NCBI RefSeq assembly: GCF_034931025.1 | Contig: NZ_JAYGIL010000011.1 | Location: 62,001 to 126,000, forward strand | Origin: Arcicella gelida | Lineage (GTDB): Bacteria; Bacteroidota; Bacteroidia; Cytophagales; Spirosomataceae | DNA: 64,000 bases | Reading direction: 5' to 3' | Shown here: piece after piece, positions 8,644 to 16,432 of the stretch | Position numbering within the stretch: the first letter of the stretch is position 1 | Layout: every line of letters starts with the position of its first letter | Translations under genes and position numbers: made by a program | The notes under the pieces: model-generated | Told to the model about the DNA's origin: nothing | The model's database searches: none | The model's input: the letters and a program-made list of their open reading frames with translations, nothing else

Positions 8644-8686
8644 AAAAGCTCTCATCCGAATAAATCTTATCCGAATGAGAGCTTTT
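8644..8686 (-). terminator. Terminator after zinc-ribbon membrane protein gene
   Basis: The stem is AAGCTCTCAT at 8646-8655 with ATGAGAGCTT at 8675-8684, extended by A/T pairs. It is followed on the minus strand by a run of seven Ts (complement of 8641-8647). It separates the 8711-8998 gene from araR. The loop region repeats ATCCGAAT twice. Confidence 0.8.
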
Positions 8687-8710
8687 AGCTTGAAAGATTG
8701 AATATAGAAA

Positions 8711-8998
8711 TTAAACCTTTAGAAATTTAGAATTTTGATCTACATTGTTATCCTTTGTTTGAACGATAAAAAAGTTGGCGTTGCAACTTGGACATTTGTA
8801 GTATTTCAGGTCAGGAAAGTAGGATAAAAATAATTTTATGTGAAAAGGTCTTTTTACCCTGTCACAGTGGAGGTTTCCACAGCTAGGGCATTTGTTGACA
8901 TTTGTCTTTCTTAAAGAATAGAATAAAAGAAAGAATGCCTGCAAAGCTATTATTGCCAAAACCGACAACAACAGTGGATTGTTGAGTAAACTTGTCAT
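8711..8998 (-). CDS. Small membrane protein with paired CPSC zinc-ribbon motifs
   Basis: Function not recognised; 95 aa. One hydrophobic segment (about residues 8-28, LLLSVLAIIALQAFFLLFYS) is followed by a basic stretch and two CPSC knuckles (near residues 38 and 69), which together could form one zinc ribbon. The predicted topology is a single N-terminal membrane anchor with a cytoplasmic zinc-binding tail. It is a monocistronic minus-strand gene with its own terminator. No neighbour hints at a role. Start ATG at 8998. Confidence 0.7.
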   Translation of the reverse strand: MTSLLNNPLLLSVLAIIALQAFFLLFYSLRKTNVNKCPSCGNLHCDRVKRPFHIKLFLSYFPDLKYYKCPSCNANFFIVQTKDNNVDQNSKFLKV

Positions 8999-9600
8999 AA
9001 TTTTTTTTTGTGTGTTAATGGGCGATAAACAAATTGCAATACTTGCTTACCTTTTTTTAAATTAAATTTAAGTGGCAGTTAAGTTAAAAAACAAATTATC
9101 ATGTGTTGATTATATATTTATTTAATAATAAAATAACCAATAAAGCATTTTATGGAAATGAGTAAAAATCAGCAGTTTATACTCAAAATTATATGCTTAA
9201 CGATGACATCATGTAGTTTGATTTTTTGCTAAGTTCTATGTTTTTTTTTTAAATGCAATATTGAATCGTTGAATTTTTGACTTAAAAGCATGAAAAAGTA
9301 CAAGAATTTATTAAATGGTACTTTTTTGGAATAAACGGCTTTGTAAAGTTTTAATATATCTTGGATTTGTTTTATTTAGGAATGAAGGTCAAATAGAATA
9401 TTTAAAGAAATGTTTTTTGAGGCTTGACTTTTAGTGCAAAACTAAGCTAATGTTTTAACACAGATGTTAAGGAATTGATAAGATAGTATAAGATAAAATA
9501 CTTAGGATGTTGCTTGTGTTGGGCTGACTTGAAAGAAGAAATGCTTAGTTGGGGCATTTTGTCCAAAATAGTGGTAATTTGATTTTTCTAAGAAATCAAA
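8999..9600. other. 602-nt AT-rich gap without a supported gene
   Basis: I see no convincing gene, tRNA or repeat. A 26-codon frame at 9151-9231 (+) ends in LTMTSCSLIFC and resembles the front of a lipoprotein signal peptide, so a decayed gene start is possible. An imperfect terminator-like stem (AATTTGATTT / AAATCAAATT, 9576-9602) touches the stop codon of the next minus-strand gene but lacks a strong T-run. Confidence 0.5.
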
Positions 9601-9978
9601 TTACTCTAAATGGAATTGAAAGGAGTCTTTACTGAGTGTTTTTGAAGAATAAACAGCAGAAACAGTAGTGGAAATAAAGTTTGCAAGGGCTTCAATAGCT
9701 TCTTTGTTATTAGCAGGGCGTTCTACAAAGAAATTGACATTACTTTCGGTAGGAGTGTTCCAACCAATTTGTTTCAACTTCGCCAATTGTTCATCAGTAA
9801 GCTTACTTTCTTTCGATAAATACTGATTAGAAACTGCTTCACAAAATACATCTTCAGCTCCTTTAGAGCTTGCTGCTTGTATATAATAGTCTTTTGTAAT
9901 ATCAATGACAAAATAATTACTATCACCACCTTCTTTGAGAATTTTATTGATAGCTGTTTTAATGAGTGCTATGTTCAT
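9601..9978 (-). CDS. Hypothetical protein, possibly TY-Chap-like
   Basis: Unrecognised soluble protein of 125 aa when started at the ATG at 9978 (MNIALIKTAINKILKEGG). The longer 131-aa frame uses TTG at 9996. No signal peptide or membrane segment is seen. The middle has LKQIGW..P..SNVNFF, which resembles the LG(W)-x-P-x-NF core of the type III secretion chaperone-like TY-Chap domain. That similarity is from memory and weak. It stands alone between a long non-coding gap and a glycine-zipper lipoprotein, and no function is proposed. Confidence 0.6.
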   Translation of the reverse strand: MNIALIKTAINKILKEGGDSNYFVIDITKDYYIQAASSKGAEDVFCEAVSNQYLSKESKLTDEQLAKLKQIGWNTPTESNVNFFVERPANNKEAIEALANFISTTVSAVYSSKTLSKDSFQFHLE

Positions 9979-10030
9979 ATTTTTAAATTTTGCCAAAGTT
10001 AAGTCGAATTCAAGAATATTAGTATCACAT

Positions 10031-10075
10031 AAAAGCCCAAAACTTTTCCATTCCTTGAAAAAGTTTTGGGCTTTT
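10031..10075 (-). terminator. Strong terminator after glycine-zipper lipoprotein gene
   Basis: Perfect 17-bp arms (AAAAGCCCAAAACTTTT at 10031-10047 and its complement at 10059-10075) with an 11-nt loop. A/T flanks at the base act as T-tract in both directions, so it may also insulate the gene at 9601-9978. Confidence 0.85.
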
Positions 10076-10095
10076 ATGCTGAATTTGAAAGTATG

Positions 10096-10587
10096 CTAGT
10101 TACTCTTTTTATTTTTAGCATCAATAATTGCACCTGTACCTGCACCAACGCCAGCACCGATCACACCGCCAATTAATGCACCTTTCAATGGTTTATTGTT
10201 TCTTGAAATAATTGCACCTGATACTGCACCAACACCGCCACCAATCAAAGCACCTTTTACGGCTCCGCTCATTTTTTTCTTTTTAGCTACCGTGGGCGTA
10301 GAGGCTACTGTATTATTACTAGTACTGGTACTTCCGCCTGCTGACACTTTGCTTGTAGTGCTTACATTATTCGCAGTTGCATTGAGTGCATTCAAGGAAT
10401 CAATACTTGCTTGTTTTTGTGCTTCTAGTTTCATTGAGTCAATTACCATTTGTTTAGCTTCTAAAGCTGCTTGGTTTTTCATTGAATCAATCGCCATTTG
10501 TTTGGCTTGCTCTACTTCTGTTTTAGTATTTTGGTTACAAGAAACCGTGATGATGAAAGCAGATAAGATAATTAGGGCATTTTTCAT
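10096..10587 (-). CDS. Lipoprotein with coiled coil and glycine-zipper C-terminus
   Basis: A 163-aa exported protein with signal peptide and lipobox (MKNALIILSAFIITVSC), so probably attached to a membrane from the periplasmic side. Residues about 25-70 contain degenerate repeats of the type AxxMxIDSMKxxA that are likely to form a coiled coil. A Ser/Thr-rich linker follows. The C-terminus (about 110-155) has two glycine-zipper blocks, GALIGGGVGAVSGAII and GALIGGVIGAGVGAGTGAII, of the YMGG/glycine-zipper type that can insert into membranes. Specific function unknown; envelope stabilisation is a reasonable guess. Start ATG at 10587. Confidence 0.8.
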   Translation of the reverse strand: MKNALIILSAFIITVSCNQNTKTEVEQAKQMAIDSMKNQAALEAKQMVIDSMKLEAQKQASIDSLNALNATANNVSTTSKVSAGGSTSTSNNTVASTPTVAKKKKMSGAVKGALIGGGVGAVSGAIISRNNKPLKGALIGGVIGAGVGAGTGAIIDAKNKKSN

Positions 10588-10689
10588 ATTTCTATATTTT
10601 TGTTTAAGAATAATTTAATAAAATTATATAAATAATTATTCCAGTATTTTTAAAATGAATATTATAAGGGTTTGGGAATATGTGAGGAG

Positions 10690-10716
10690 AAAAATCCACA
10701 CAATTTGTGGATTTTT
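10690..10716. other. Hairpin with T-tract upstream of DUF1624 gene
   Basis: Arms AAAAATCCACA and TGTGGATTTTT enclose a 5-nt loop, 42 nt before the start of the plus-strand gene at 10758. It lies between divergent genes, so it cannot be the normal 3' terminator of either. It may sit in the leader of the DUF1624 gene and act as an attenuator, or stop antisense transcription. Confidence 0.6.
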
Positions 10717-10757
10717 CATCGGAAATTTGATAAATTGAAGACTAAACAAAATTTACT

Positions 10758-11927
10758 ATGGACAAAAGAATACATTCAATAGACTTTGTAAGAGGTTTGG
10801 TGATGGTAATTATGGCAATAGACCATGTGAGAGATTTGATGCACGTCTCTTCATTATCCGATGACCCTACTAATTTAGCTACTACCACTCCATTTTTGTT
10901 TTTTACTCGTTTCATAACACATTTTTGTGCGCCAACTTTTGTTTTTTTATCAGGTACTTCTGCATACTTGTCTTTTAAAAAACAATTAGATGTTAAGGCA
11001 AATCAAAGGTTCTTATTAAGTCGAGGATTATGGCTGATTCTTTTAGAATATACCATTGTTAATTTTGGTATATGGTATAACATCCATTTCAGCATCATTA
11101 TGTCGCAAGTGATTGGTGCAATTGGTTTTAGTTTTATCATACTTGCTGCTTTATTAAGACTATCGCCAAAAAACATTGGTATTATCGGTTTAATTATTGT
11201 TTTAGGTCATGATTTGGTATCACAATTGCCTTTTGCTATCGAGAATCCTATTTTAAAATTTATTACCTCATATCTTTTTGCCTCTAATCTTTTTCAGGTT
11301 ACGCCCAATTTTACTTTCTTAATTTCTTACCCAATTATTCCTTGGTTGGGAATTATGTTGTTAGGCTATGCAAGTGGCTTAATCTTTGAACTTTCAGCTG
11401 AGAAAAGAAGAAAATTATTATTTCAGATAGGGATTTCGATGCTAGTACTCTTTACAGCATTGAGATGGGTAGATGTTTATGGAGATGGAGCAAAATGGTC
11501 GGTTCAGAAAGACGCTGTTTTTACGTTTTTATCATTTATTAATGTTAGTAAGTATCCCCCTTCATTATTTTATACTTTGGTGACTTTGGGCGTGATGATG
11601 CTAGTTTTAGCAAGTGTCAATACTTTGAAGAACAAGTTAGTCCAAATCATTTCGGTTTATGGTAAAGTACCTTTGTTTTATTACCTAATTCATTGGTATT
11701 TAGTACATACTACAATGATTGTCGTATTATTTCTACAAGGCTTTACTTGGGAAGAAATGAACTTTGACCCATTTTCATTTGGCAGACCTAAAGGAGTTTC
11801 GGGCGTAGAATTACCAGTGATTTACCTCATCTGGCTATTGATAGTCATTGCATTATTTCCACTGTGTAAATGGTACGGAGATTATAAAATGACACATAAA
11901 GAAAATAAATGGCTTCGTTATTTATAA
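10758..11927 (+). CDS. DUF1624 / heparan-alpha-glucosaminide N-acetyltransferase-like membrane protein
   Basis: A 389-aa polytopic inner-membrane protein, about ten hydrophobic segments by eye. The N-terminus RIHSIDFVRGLVMVIMAIDH and the following FTRFITHFCAPTFVFLSG are hallmarks of the DUF1624 / HGSNAT-like acyltransferase group, in which the conserved His after the first helix (here His24 in AIDHVRD) is important. Such proteins are thought to move acetyl or other acyl groups across the membrane to periplasmic sugars. The substrate here is unknown. Monocistronic, with a leader hairpin upstream and a strong terminator downstream. Start ATG at 10758. Confidence 0.85.
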   Translation: MDKRIHSIDFVRGLVMVIMAIDHVRDLMHVSSLSDDPTNLATTTPFLFFTRFITHFCAPTFVFLSGTSAYLSFKKQLDVKANQRFLLSRGLWLILLEYTIVNFGIWYNIHFSIIMSQVIGAIGFSFIILAALLRLSPKNIGIIGLIIVLGHDLVSQLPFAIENPILKFITSYLFASNLFQVTPNFTFLISYPIIPWLGIMLLGYASGLIFELSAEKRRKLLFQIGISMLVLFTALRWVDVYGDGAKWSVQKDAVFTFLSFINVSKYPPSLFYTLVTLGVMMLVLASVNTLKNKLVQIISVYGKVPLFYYLIHWYLVHTTMIVVLFLQGFTWEEMNFDPFSFGRPKGVSGVELPVIYLIWLLIVIALFPLCKWYGDYKMTHKENKWLRYL

Positions 11928-11933
11928 CAAATT

Positions 11934-11966
11934 GCCTTTGTGAGGAATGACTGTCCTCACAAAGGC
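11934..11966 (+). terminator. Terminator after DUF1624 gene
   Basis: Perfect 13-bp arms GCCTTTGTGAGGA and TCCTCACAAAGGC with a 7-nt loop, followed by TTTTGTT. It ends the plus-strand transcript just before the convergent Arc-like gene. Confidence 0.88.
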
Positions 11967-11977
11967 TTTTGTTAATC

Positions 11978-12148
11978 TTATTTTGTCGGATTATCTTTAC
12001 TTTTAAGCCTTTTGGCATCCTTGAGGCTTTTGTTCAACATCCATTCAATTTGCCCATTCACACTTCTGAATTCATCTGCTGCCCATTTTTCAATGGCTTT
12101 CATCATGTCGGCATCTATGCGTAGGGCAAAAGATTTCTTTTCAGCCAT
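11978..12148 (-). CDS. Arc-like ribbon-helix-helix DNA-binding protein (56 aa)
   Basis: A very short gene, MAEKKSFALRIDADMMKAIE followed by KWAADEFRSVNGQIEWMLNK. This matches the Arc family: a beta strand (KSFALRID), helix A (MMKAIEKWAADE) and helix B (SVNGQIEWMLNKSL). It should bind DNA as a dimer. It starts 3 nt after the stop of the SPFH gene, so the two are translated from one message and are probably functionally linked. SPFH-Arc gene pairs are, to my memory, found repeatedly in bacteria, but the biological role is not established. Start ATG at 12148, stop TAA at 11978-11980. Confidence 0.88.
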   Translation of the reverse strand: MAEKKSFALRIDADMMKAIEKWAADEFRSVNGQIEWMLNKSLKDAKRLKSKDNPTK

Positions 12149-12151
12149 AAC

Positions 12152-13006
12152 TTATTGATTTAAAGTGCCAGTATTAATTACTGGCTTTGTTTCGCTATCA
12201 CCACATAGTACAACCATTAAGTTGCTTACCATCGTTGCTTTTTTATCATCATCGAAAGTGATGATATTCTTTGAACTAAGTAAATCCAAAGCACTTTCAA
12301 CCATTCCTACAGCTCCTTCTACAATTTTATGGCGTGCAGCTACTACGGCAGAGGCTTGTTGTCTTCTAAGCATTGAGTGTGCAATTTCTGGTGCATAAGC
12401 CAAATATGCAATTCTTGACTCAATTACTTTGATGCCTGCAATTTCTAATCTTTCGCTTACTTCATTTTCTAGGGCTGCATTAATATCATCAAAATTGGTA
12501 CTCAATGTAATTGTTGCTTTCTCATCTTCAAAATGATCATAAGGGAAAGAACCAGCCAATTTACGAACGGCTGAATCTGTCTGTATCTTGATAAAACCAG
12601 TATAATTATCAACGTCAAAAATAGCCTTAAAGGTATCTTCTACACGCCATACTAAGATTACACTGATTAATATCGGATTTCCCATCTTATCATTCACCTT
12701 TACTTTGTCGCTCTCGAAATTGCGGGCTTTCATTGATAAGTTTGTACGGCTAAAGAAAGGATTTATCCAGAACAAACCATTTTGTTTGATAGTCCCTTTA
12801 TATTCTCCAAAGAGCAAAAGTACTTGTGCGCTATTAGGACTAATGATAATAAAGCCTTTTAAAATTAAACAAATCAGCAACGAAGCAAGTACAGCATCAA
12901 ATGGATGCTTTTCAACAATACCAAAAATTAAGAAAGCAATACTTAGTAGCAATGCAATAATAGCAAGGTATCCGTTGATTGGATTAATGTGTTTTTCGGT
13001 TTTCAT
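12152..13006 (-). CDS. SPFH/Band 7 (stomatin-prohibitin-like) membrane protein
   Basis: A 284-aa protein with two N-terminal membrane segments (about residues 12-32 and 38-56), then an SPFH domain (GFIIISPNSAQVLLLFGEYKG..., ISVILVWRVEDTFKAIFDV). It ends in a helical stretch, ARRQQASAVVAARHKIVEGAV-like. SPFH proteins make ring-shaped oligomers that organise membrane microdomains and often control membrane proteases. The partner here is unknown. It is the first gene of a two-gene unit with the 56-aa Arc-like regulator. Start ATG at 13006; no promoter box is clear. Confidence 0.88.
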   Translation of the reverse strand: MKTEKHINPINGYLAIIALLLSIAFLIFGIVEKHPFDAVLASLLICLILKGFIIISPNSAQVLLLFGEYKGTIKQNGLFWINPFFSRTNLSMKARNFESDKVKVNDKMGNPILISVILVWRVEDTFKAIFDVDNYTGFIKIQTDSAVRKLAGSFPYDHFEDEKATITLSTNFDDINAALENEVSERLEIAGIKVIESRIAYLAYAPEIAHSMLRRQQASAVVAARHKIVEGAVGMVESALDLLSSKNIITFDDDKKATMVSNLMVVLCGDSETKPVINTGTLNQ

Positions 13007-13142
13007 AGGATGATTATTTTGATATTAAAATGATATTACAATAGTACTATAAATTTGAGCAATAACCTACACTTTATAAGCCTAATATCCTTAAAAAATG
13101 ATGAGTGGTTTTGGGGAATGATTGATGTATTTAAGAAAACAA

Positions 13143-13176
13143 AATAGCCTCAAAAACCAATATTTTTGAGGCTATT
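13143..13176 (-). terminator. Terminator after amidase gene
   Basis: Perfect 14-bp arms AATAGCCTCAAAAA and TTTTTGAGGCTATT with a 6-nt loop. On the minus strand it is followed by TTGTTTT. It closes the minus-strand cluster that begins near 18.6 kb. Confidence 0.85.
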
Positions 13177-13195
13177 CTATTATGTAATAATCCAA

Positions 13196-14014
13196 TTATT
13201 TGACTAGATACTTTGAGCTTATCCAACCTTCTATATCATTTAGCCCATGCACGGTGTCTAATACTTCTACAAAGCTCCAATTACCTTCACGCTTTAGCAC
13301 AGTTACTTTGGTATTGGCTGGTAACATCTTGGTTACGGTCTCAAATTGTGTGCCTGCACCTTTTCTGATATTTACTTCAGTACTGGTTTTGTAGAGGTCT
13401 AACGTTTCGTCTTTTCTACCCATCGCTTTAGACTTGAAGCTTCCCATCGGAAATGCAGGGCCTGGGTCGCTTTTACGATAAGGAGAAATATCGTCATGAC
13501 CAATTACATCTTTCAAAGCATAAGTTTTCACCAACAAAGCAGCCACTTCTATGGCTACAGCTAACTGTTTTTCAGAATATTCATGCCAAGCATTTTCTAC
13601 AGTTTCGTTTTTATGTTTAGCAATGATTACGTCATTATCTGGCACAGACTCTTTGTCAACTGGACAAACCCACTTGCTGCCTTGTTTAATTAATCTTCCG
13701 CCATTTACCAATTCTATCCCAATCGAATAGCTATTTAATCCGTTTAAACCATTCCACTGACTTACTCCGGCATGCCAAGTTACAACATTAAAAGGGGCAA
13801 ACTGTGTTATCGTGCCATCTTTGTCAATTACTAAGTGTGCCGATGCTTTTGCCTCTGGTTTCAAAAACCATGCAATAGAGCCTGCCGCTTTGGTGGCTGC
13901 TGTATAGTGCATTACTAAATAAGTGGGCGTGTATTTGCTACCCTTGTTGGGTGTAGCACGGTAGCTCACTTGTTTGCCGTCATTGGCATACAATAAATGA
14001 TTTAAAATTTTCAT
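13196..14014 (-). CDS. N-acetylmuramoyl-L-alanine amidase (Amidase_2) with C-terminal SH3
   Basis: Zinc-dependent hydrolase expected to cut the bond between MurNAc and L-Ala in peptidoglycan. Counted from the ATG at 14014 (272 aa), the AmpD-like metal and catalytic positions are His36 (LVMHYTAA), His173 (VIGHDDISPYRK) and Asp183 (KSDPGPAFP). A bacterial SH3 domain fills about residues 208-272 (VNIRKGAGTQFETV ... GWISSKYLVK). The longer frame to 14038 begins with TTG. No signal peptide is present, so it acts in the cytoplasm or leaves by a non-Sec route, as phage endolysins and injected effectors do. It is followed by the cluster terminator and is preceded, 44 nt upstream, by an unassigned gene. 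Confidence 0.88.
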   Translation of the reverse strand: MKILNHLLYANDGKQVSYRATPNKGSKYTPTYLVMHYTAATKAAGSIAWFLKPEAKASAHLVIDKDGTITQFAPFNVVTWHAGVSQWNGLNGLNSYSIGIELVNGGRLIKQGSKWVCPVDKESVPDNDVIIAKHKNETVENAWHEYSEKQLAVAIEVAALLVKTYALKDVIGHDDISPYRKSDPGPAFPMGSFKSKAMGRKDETLDLYKTSTEVNIRKGAGTQFETVTKMLPANTKVTVLKREGNWSFVEVLDTVHGLNDIEGWISSKYLVK

Positions 14015-14058
14015 TAGCGTTTTAGTTTTGAGATTCAATGATAAGCGTTAATAATTTT

Positions 14059-14763
14059 TCAAGGATTACTTGATTCTGGATTTATCTTTTTCCCTTTTTT
14101 AGGGGCTTCTAGTAAATTAAAATTGAATAAGGAAGTACATTTTTCAACATCTGCTGGAAACATCAACGCTATGCTATGAATTGTTTTTAGTAACTCTAAT
14201 TCAAGTACTTTCCTATTGCTTGAACGTTCTACACGGCTTTCGCCTACTGTTCCCTTTTGTAATAATTGTGCATTACGAGTATTATGAAACTGACTGCTAA
14301 ATGCTTTTAATTCGTTCCTAATTTCATCTCCAATTTGGTTGGCATACAAATCTGCGGCATTACTTACTTGTATTAATAAGGCTGGTAATTTTGTTTGGGT
14401 AGCCGTAGAATACTCACGAATACCCTGCGGATAAAATGCTTGATAGGGTGCAGTGTTTGTACCACCTACGGCTCTAGCAATTACACCTTGATTTAAACTC
14501 ATATAGGTCTTAAAGTTTTTGATGACTTCGTTCAAACCCAATGTTTTACCCTTTTGCAAGGCAAGGGCTGTCTTGATGACACCAACTTCGTCACCCAGTG
14601 CATTTGCGGCGGGACTCAAAGCATTAATAAAGGTGTTGAATTGATTATTGACATTAGCTGCTTGCAGTTTAGCAATTACATCAATTGCAAATTCATACAG
14701 TCGAGGCGAAGAAATATTCTTACTCTCGAAAAAATTGTTGAAAAACCTTTCAGGTTGTAGCAT
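14059..14763 (-). CDS. Hypothetical protein in amidase cluster
   Basis: 234 aa, not recognised. No signal peptide or membrane segment. The sequence looks alpha-helical through residues 1-100 and 120-210, with short basic ends; the C-terminus EAPKKGKKINPESSNP is probably disordered. It is 44 nt upstream of the amidase start, so the two are likely co-transcribed. It could be a partner, regulator or carrier of the amidase, but nothing in the sequence proves this. The 42-bp tandem repeat array begins about 110 nt upstream of its start and could lie in its promoter or leader. Start ATG at 14763. Confidence 0.65.
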   Translation of the reverse strand: MLQPERFFNNFFESKNISSPRLYEFAIDVIAKLQAANVNNQFNTFINALSPAANALGDEVGVIKTALALQKGKTLGLNEVIKNFKTYMSLNQGVIARAVGGTNTAPYQAFYPQGIREYSTATQTKLPALLIQVSNAADLYANQIGDEIRNELKAFSSQFHNTRNAQLLQKGTVGESRVERSSNRKVLELELLKTIHSIALMFPADVEKCTSLFNFNLLEAPKKGKKINPESSNP

Positions 14764-15326
14764 GGCTTTTTTGTTTTAGGTTATGGAAAAAAAATAAGTA
14801 GATTCTTAATCAAGGAAATAGATTGAATAGATTTTGACATAAATACTTTTTTTAAAAGATTAAACATCAAAACTCAATTTGATATGTTCCATTTTTCGGG
14901 ACTATATGCTAAACTTTAATTTGATATGTTCCATTTTTCGGGACTATATGCTAAACTTTAATTTGATATGTTCCATTTTTCGGGACTATATGCTAAACTT
15001 TAATTTGATATGTTCCATTTTTCGGGACTATATGTTAAACTTTAATTTGATATGTTCCATTTTCGGGACTATATGTTAAACTTTAATTTGATATGTTCCA
15101 TTTTTCGGGACTATATGTTAAACTTTAATTTGGTATGTTCCATTTTTTAAGACTATATGCTAAACTTTAATTTGGTATGTTCCATTTTTTGGGATTATAT
15201 GCTAAACTTTAATTTGATACATTCCATTTTTCGGGACTATATGTTGAATCTCAATTAGGTCTATTCCTTATACCTATATTATGTGTTCAATCACATAAGT
15301 TATCCAATCCATTTACTTCTAAGTGC
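14764..15326. other. 563-nt gap dominated by a tandem repeat array
   Basis: Between two unassigned minus-strand genes. It contains the 42-bp repeat array (14878-15254), a degenerate tenth unit (to about 15292), and about 110 nt of AT-rich sequence next to the 14059-14763 gene. No gene is supported. Confidence 0.7.
14878..15254. repeat. Tandem array: nine copies of a 42-bp repeat
   Basis: The unit starts TTTGATATGTTCCATTTTTC and continues GGGACTATATGCTAAACTTTAA. Nine head-to-tail copies run without spacers; copy 5 has lost one T (41 bp). Copies 1-3 are identical, copies 4-6 share GTTAAAC, and copies 7-9 drift toward the 15.3 kb side. Total 377 bp. Each unit can form a short stem (GTTCC with GGGAC, one wobble). 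Forty-two bp is four helical turns, so every copy faces the same side of the DNA. An apparent reading frame through copies 1-5 is a by-product of the unit length being divisible by three. Confidence 0.95.
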
Positions 15327-16124
15327 TTAGTCGTGAATTACTCCTTGAAAGCTAACTTCTAATTCAATATTATTATTGGCATCACCGATAATTTGTGAAG
15401 GAAGTACCAACTTCCCATTGGCGATTTGCCAATCAAAAACAATTTTATCAAGGTCATTACTAAAAAAACGCCATTCGTAAATACCATTATTATTCCTAAT
15501 CTCCAACCAATAGGTTTGTTGTGCAATATAATCGGTGGAATTGGCAGCAATCAGCTTCCCAATTTTTTGAACTAAAGGGTACAATTCCTCTGCAACCCTT
15601 ACCCAAGGAGCATTACCGATAGAAGTGTAAGACATTGTATTAGTAATCGCTTTAATCATCTTGTTTTCGTCCGAGAAAAAGCCAAGTACATCTTGCAAAG
15701 CCTTATCACTATCTTCGGAAGCATCTTCCCAAGTTTTGATTAAGTGTTTTAGCAAATCATTAGAATACAAAGCCCTTACTTTCTTAGTACTTTTTGCATT
15801 ATCAGACTCCCAGAAATGAAAGTCAATCTGAAATTGCATCGGTGCATCATCTGTTGACATTTTGGGCAAAGAAAAAGAAATAGTGGGGTCAAAAAGATTT
15901 TGACGGGAATCACCTTTTCTGAACCTAACGCCATTTTCATATCCTCCCGTAGTACTAAAACCACTGCGAGTCATATACACAGGAGGTTCGTTAGAAGGTA
16001 CTAAACTCTGGGTAGCATGTATCTGCCAAGTTTGGAATACTTCAATATCTCTATCGAAAGGATTAAAACTATTATCGCTAATTTTTAAGGCTTTGATACC
16101 TCTTAATTGAAATTGGAAGTACAT
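15327..16124 (-). CDS. Hypothetical protein in amidase cluster
   Basis: 265 aa, not recognised. No signal peptide or membrane helix. The N-terminal part is beta-rich with many aromatics (MYFQFQLRGIKALKISDNSF, GGYENGVRFRKGD, FQIDFHFWESD). A helical middle (about 115-190) follows, and the C-terminus alternates again like a beta-sandwich (YWLEIRNNNGIYEWRFFSND, ELEVSFQGVIHD). The architecture suggests a soluble, possibly oligomer-forming protein. It lies directly upstream of the tandem repeat array. Start ATG at 16124; about 300 nt separate it from the next cluster gene. Confidence 0.65.
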   Translation of the reverse strand: MYFQFQLRGIKALKISDNSFNPFDRDIEVFQTWQIHATQSLVPSNEPPVYMTRSGFSTTGGYENGVRFRKGDSRQNLFDPTISFSLPKMSTDDAPMQFQIDFHFWESDNAKSTKKVRALYSNDLLKHLIKTWEDASEDSDKALQDVLGFFSDENKMIKAITNTMSYTSIGNAPWVRVAEELYPLVQKIGKLIAANSTDYIAQQTYWLEIRNNNGIYEWRFFSNDLDKIVFDWQIANGKLVLPSQIIGDANNNIELEVSFQGVIHD

Positions 16125-16432
16125 TTTAGGAGAAAGTTAAATGGTTTATTAGATAGCGTATTGCTTAATATCAGAAAAATCAAGTAAAGAAAAAATGTAG
16201 CACTATTGTGCTTGATTATCAGTATATTAAAGCTGAGTAAATCTAAATATTTAACCAATTCAGGTCAAATAAAATGCAAAAAATCTACACCAATTTTTAT
16301 TAAACGGTAAATGAAGGGAATTGTGGAGGAGGATTTTAATGAGAAAATGGGGGAGGAGGGAAAAATCCCCCAACAAACTTTATGTATTTTATGGTTTATT
16401 GGGGAAGTGAGATTAAAAGGTTTTGACAGTGA
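16125..16432. other. 308-nt gap between cluster genes
   Basis: No gene. It holds the probable terminator at 16348-16372 after the 16433 gene, then AT-rich sequence that must contain any promoter for the 15327-16124 gene. No exact TAnnTTTG box was found there. Confidence 0.5.
16348..16372 (-). terminator. Possible terminator after the 16433-17632 gene
   Basis: Stem TGGGGGA (16348-16354) with TCCCCCA (16366-16372) and an 11-nt loop. It is followed on the minus strand by ATTTTCTCATTAAAA. A GC-rich stem in very AT-rich DNA; the T-tract is interrupted, hence moderate confidence. Confidence 0.5.

Noticed and set aside
9151..9231. 26-codon frame ending in a lipobox-like segment
   Set aside because: Too short, no continuation in any frame, and no promoter or terminator; at best a gene relic.
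14879..15079. A 66-codon frame through the 42-bp repeats
   Set aside because: The frame stays open only because 42 is divisible by 3. It ends at the 1-bp deletion in copy 5, the repeats differ at synonymous and non-synonymous sites alike, and there is no upstream start signal.
14878..15254. Array considered as CRISPR
   Set aside because: The units abut without unique spacers and no cas genes are in the window.
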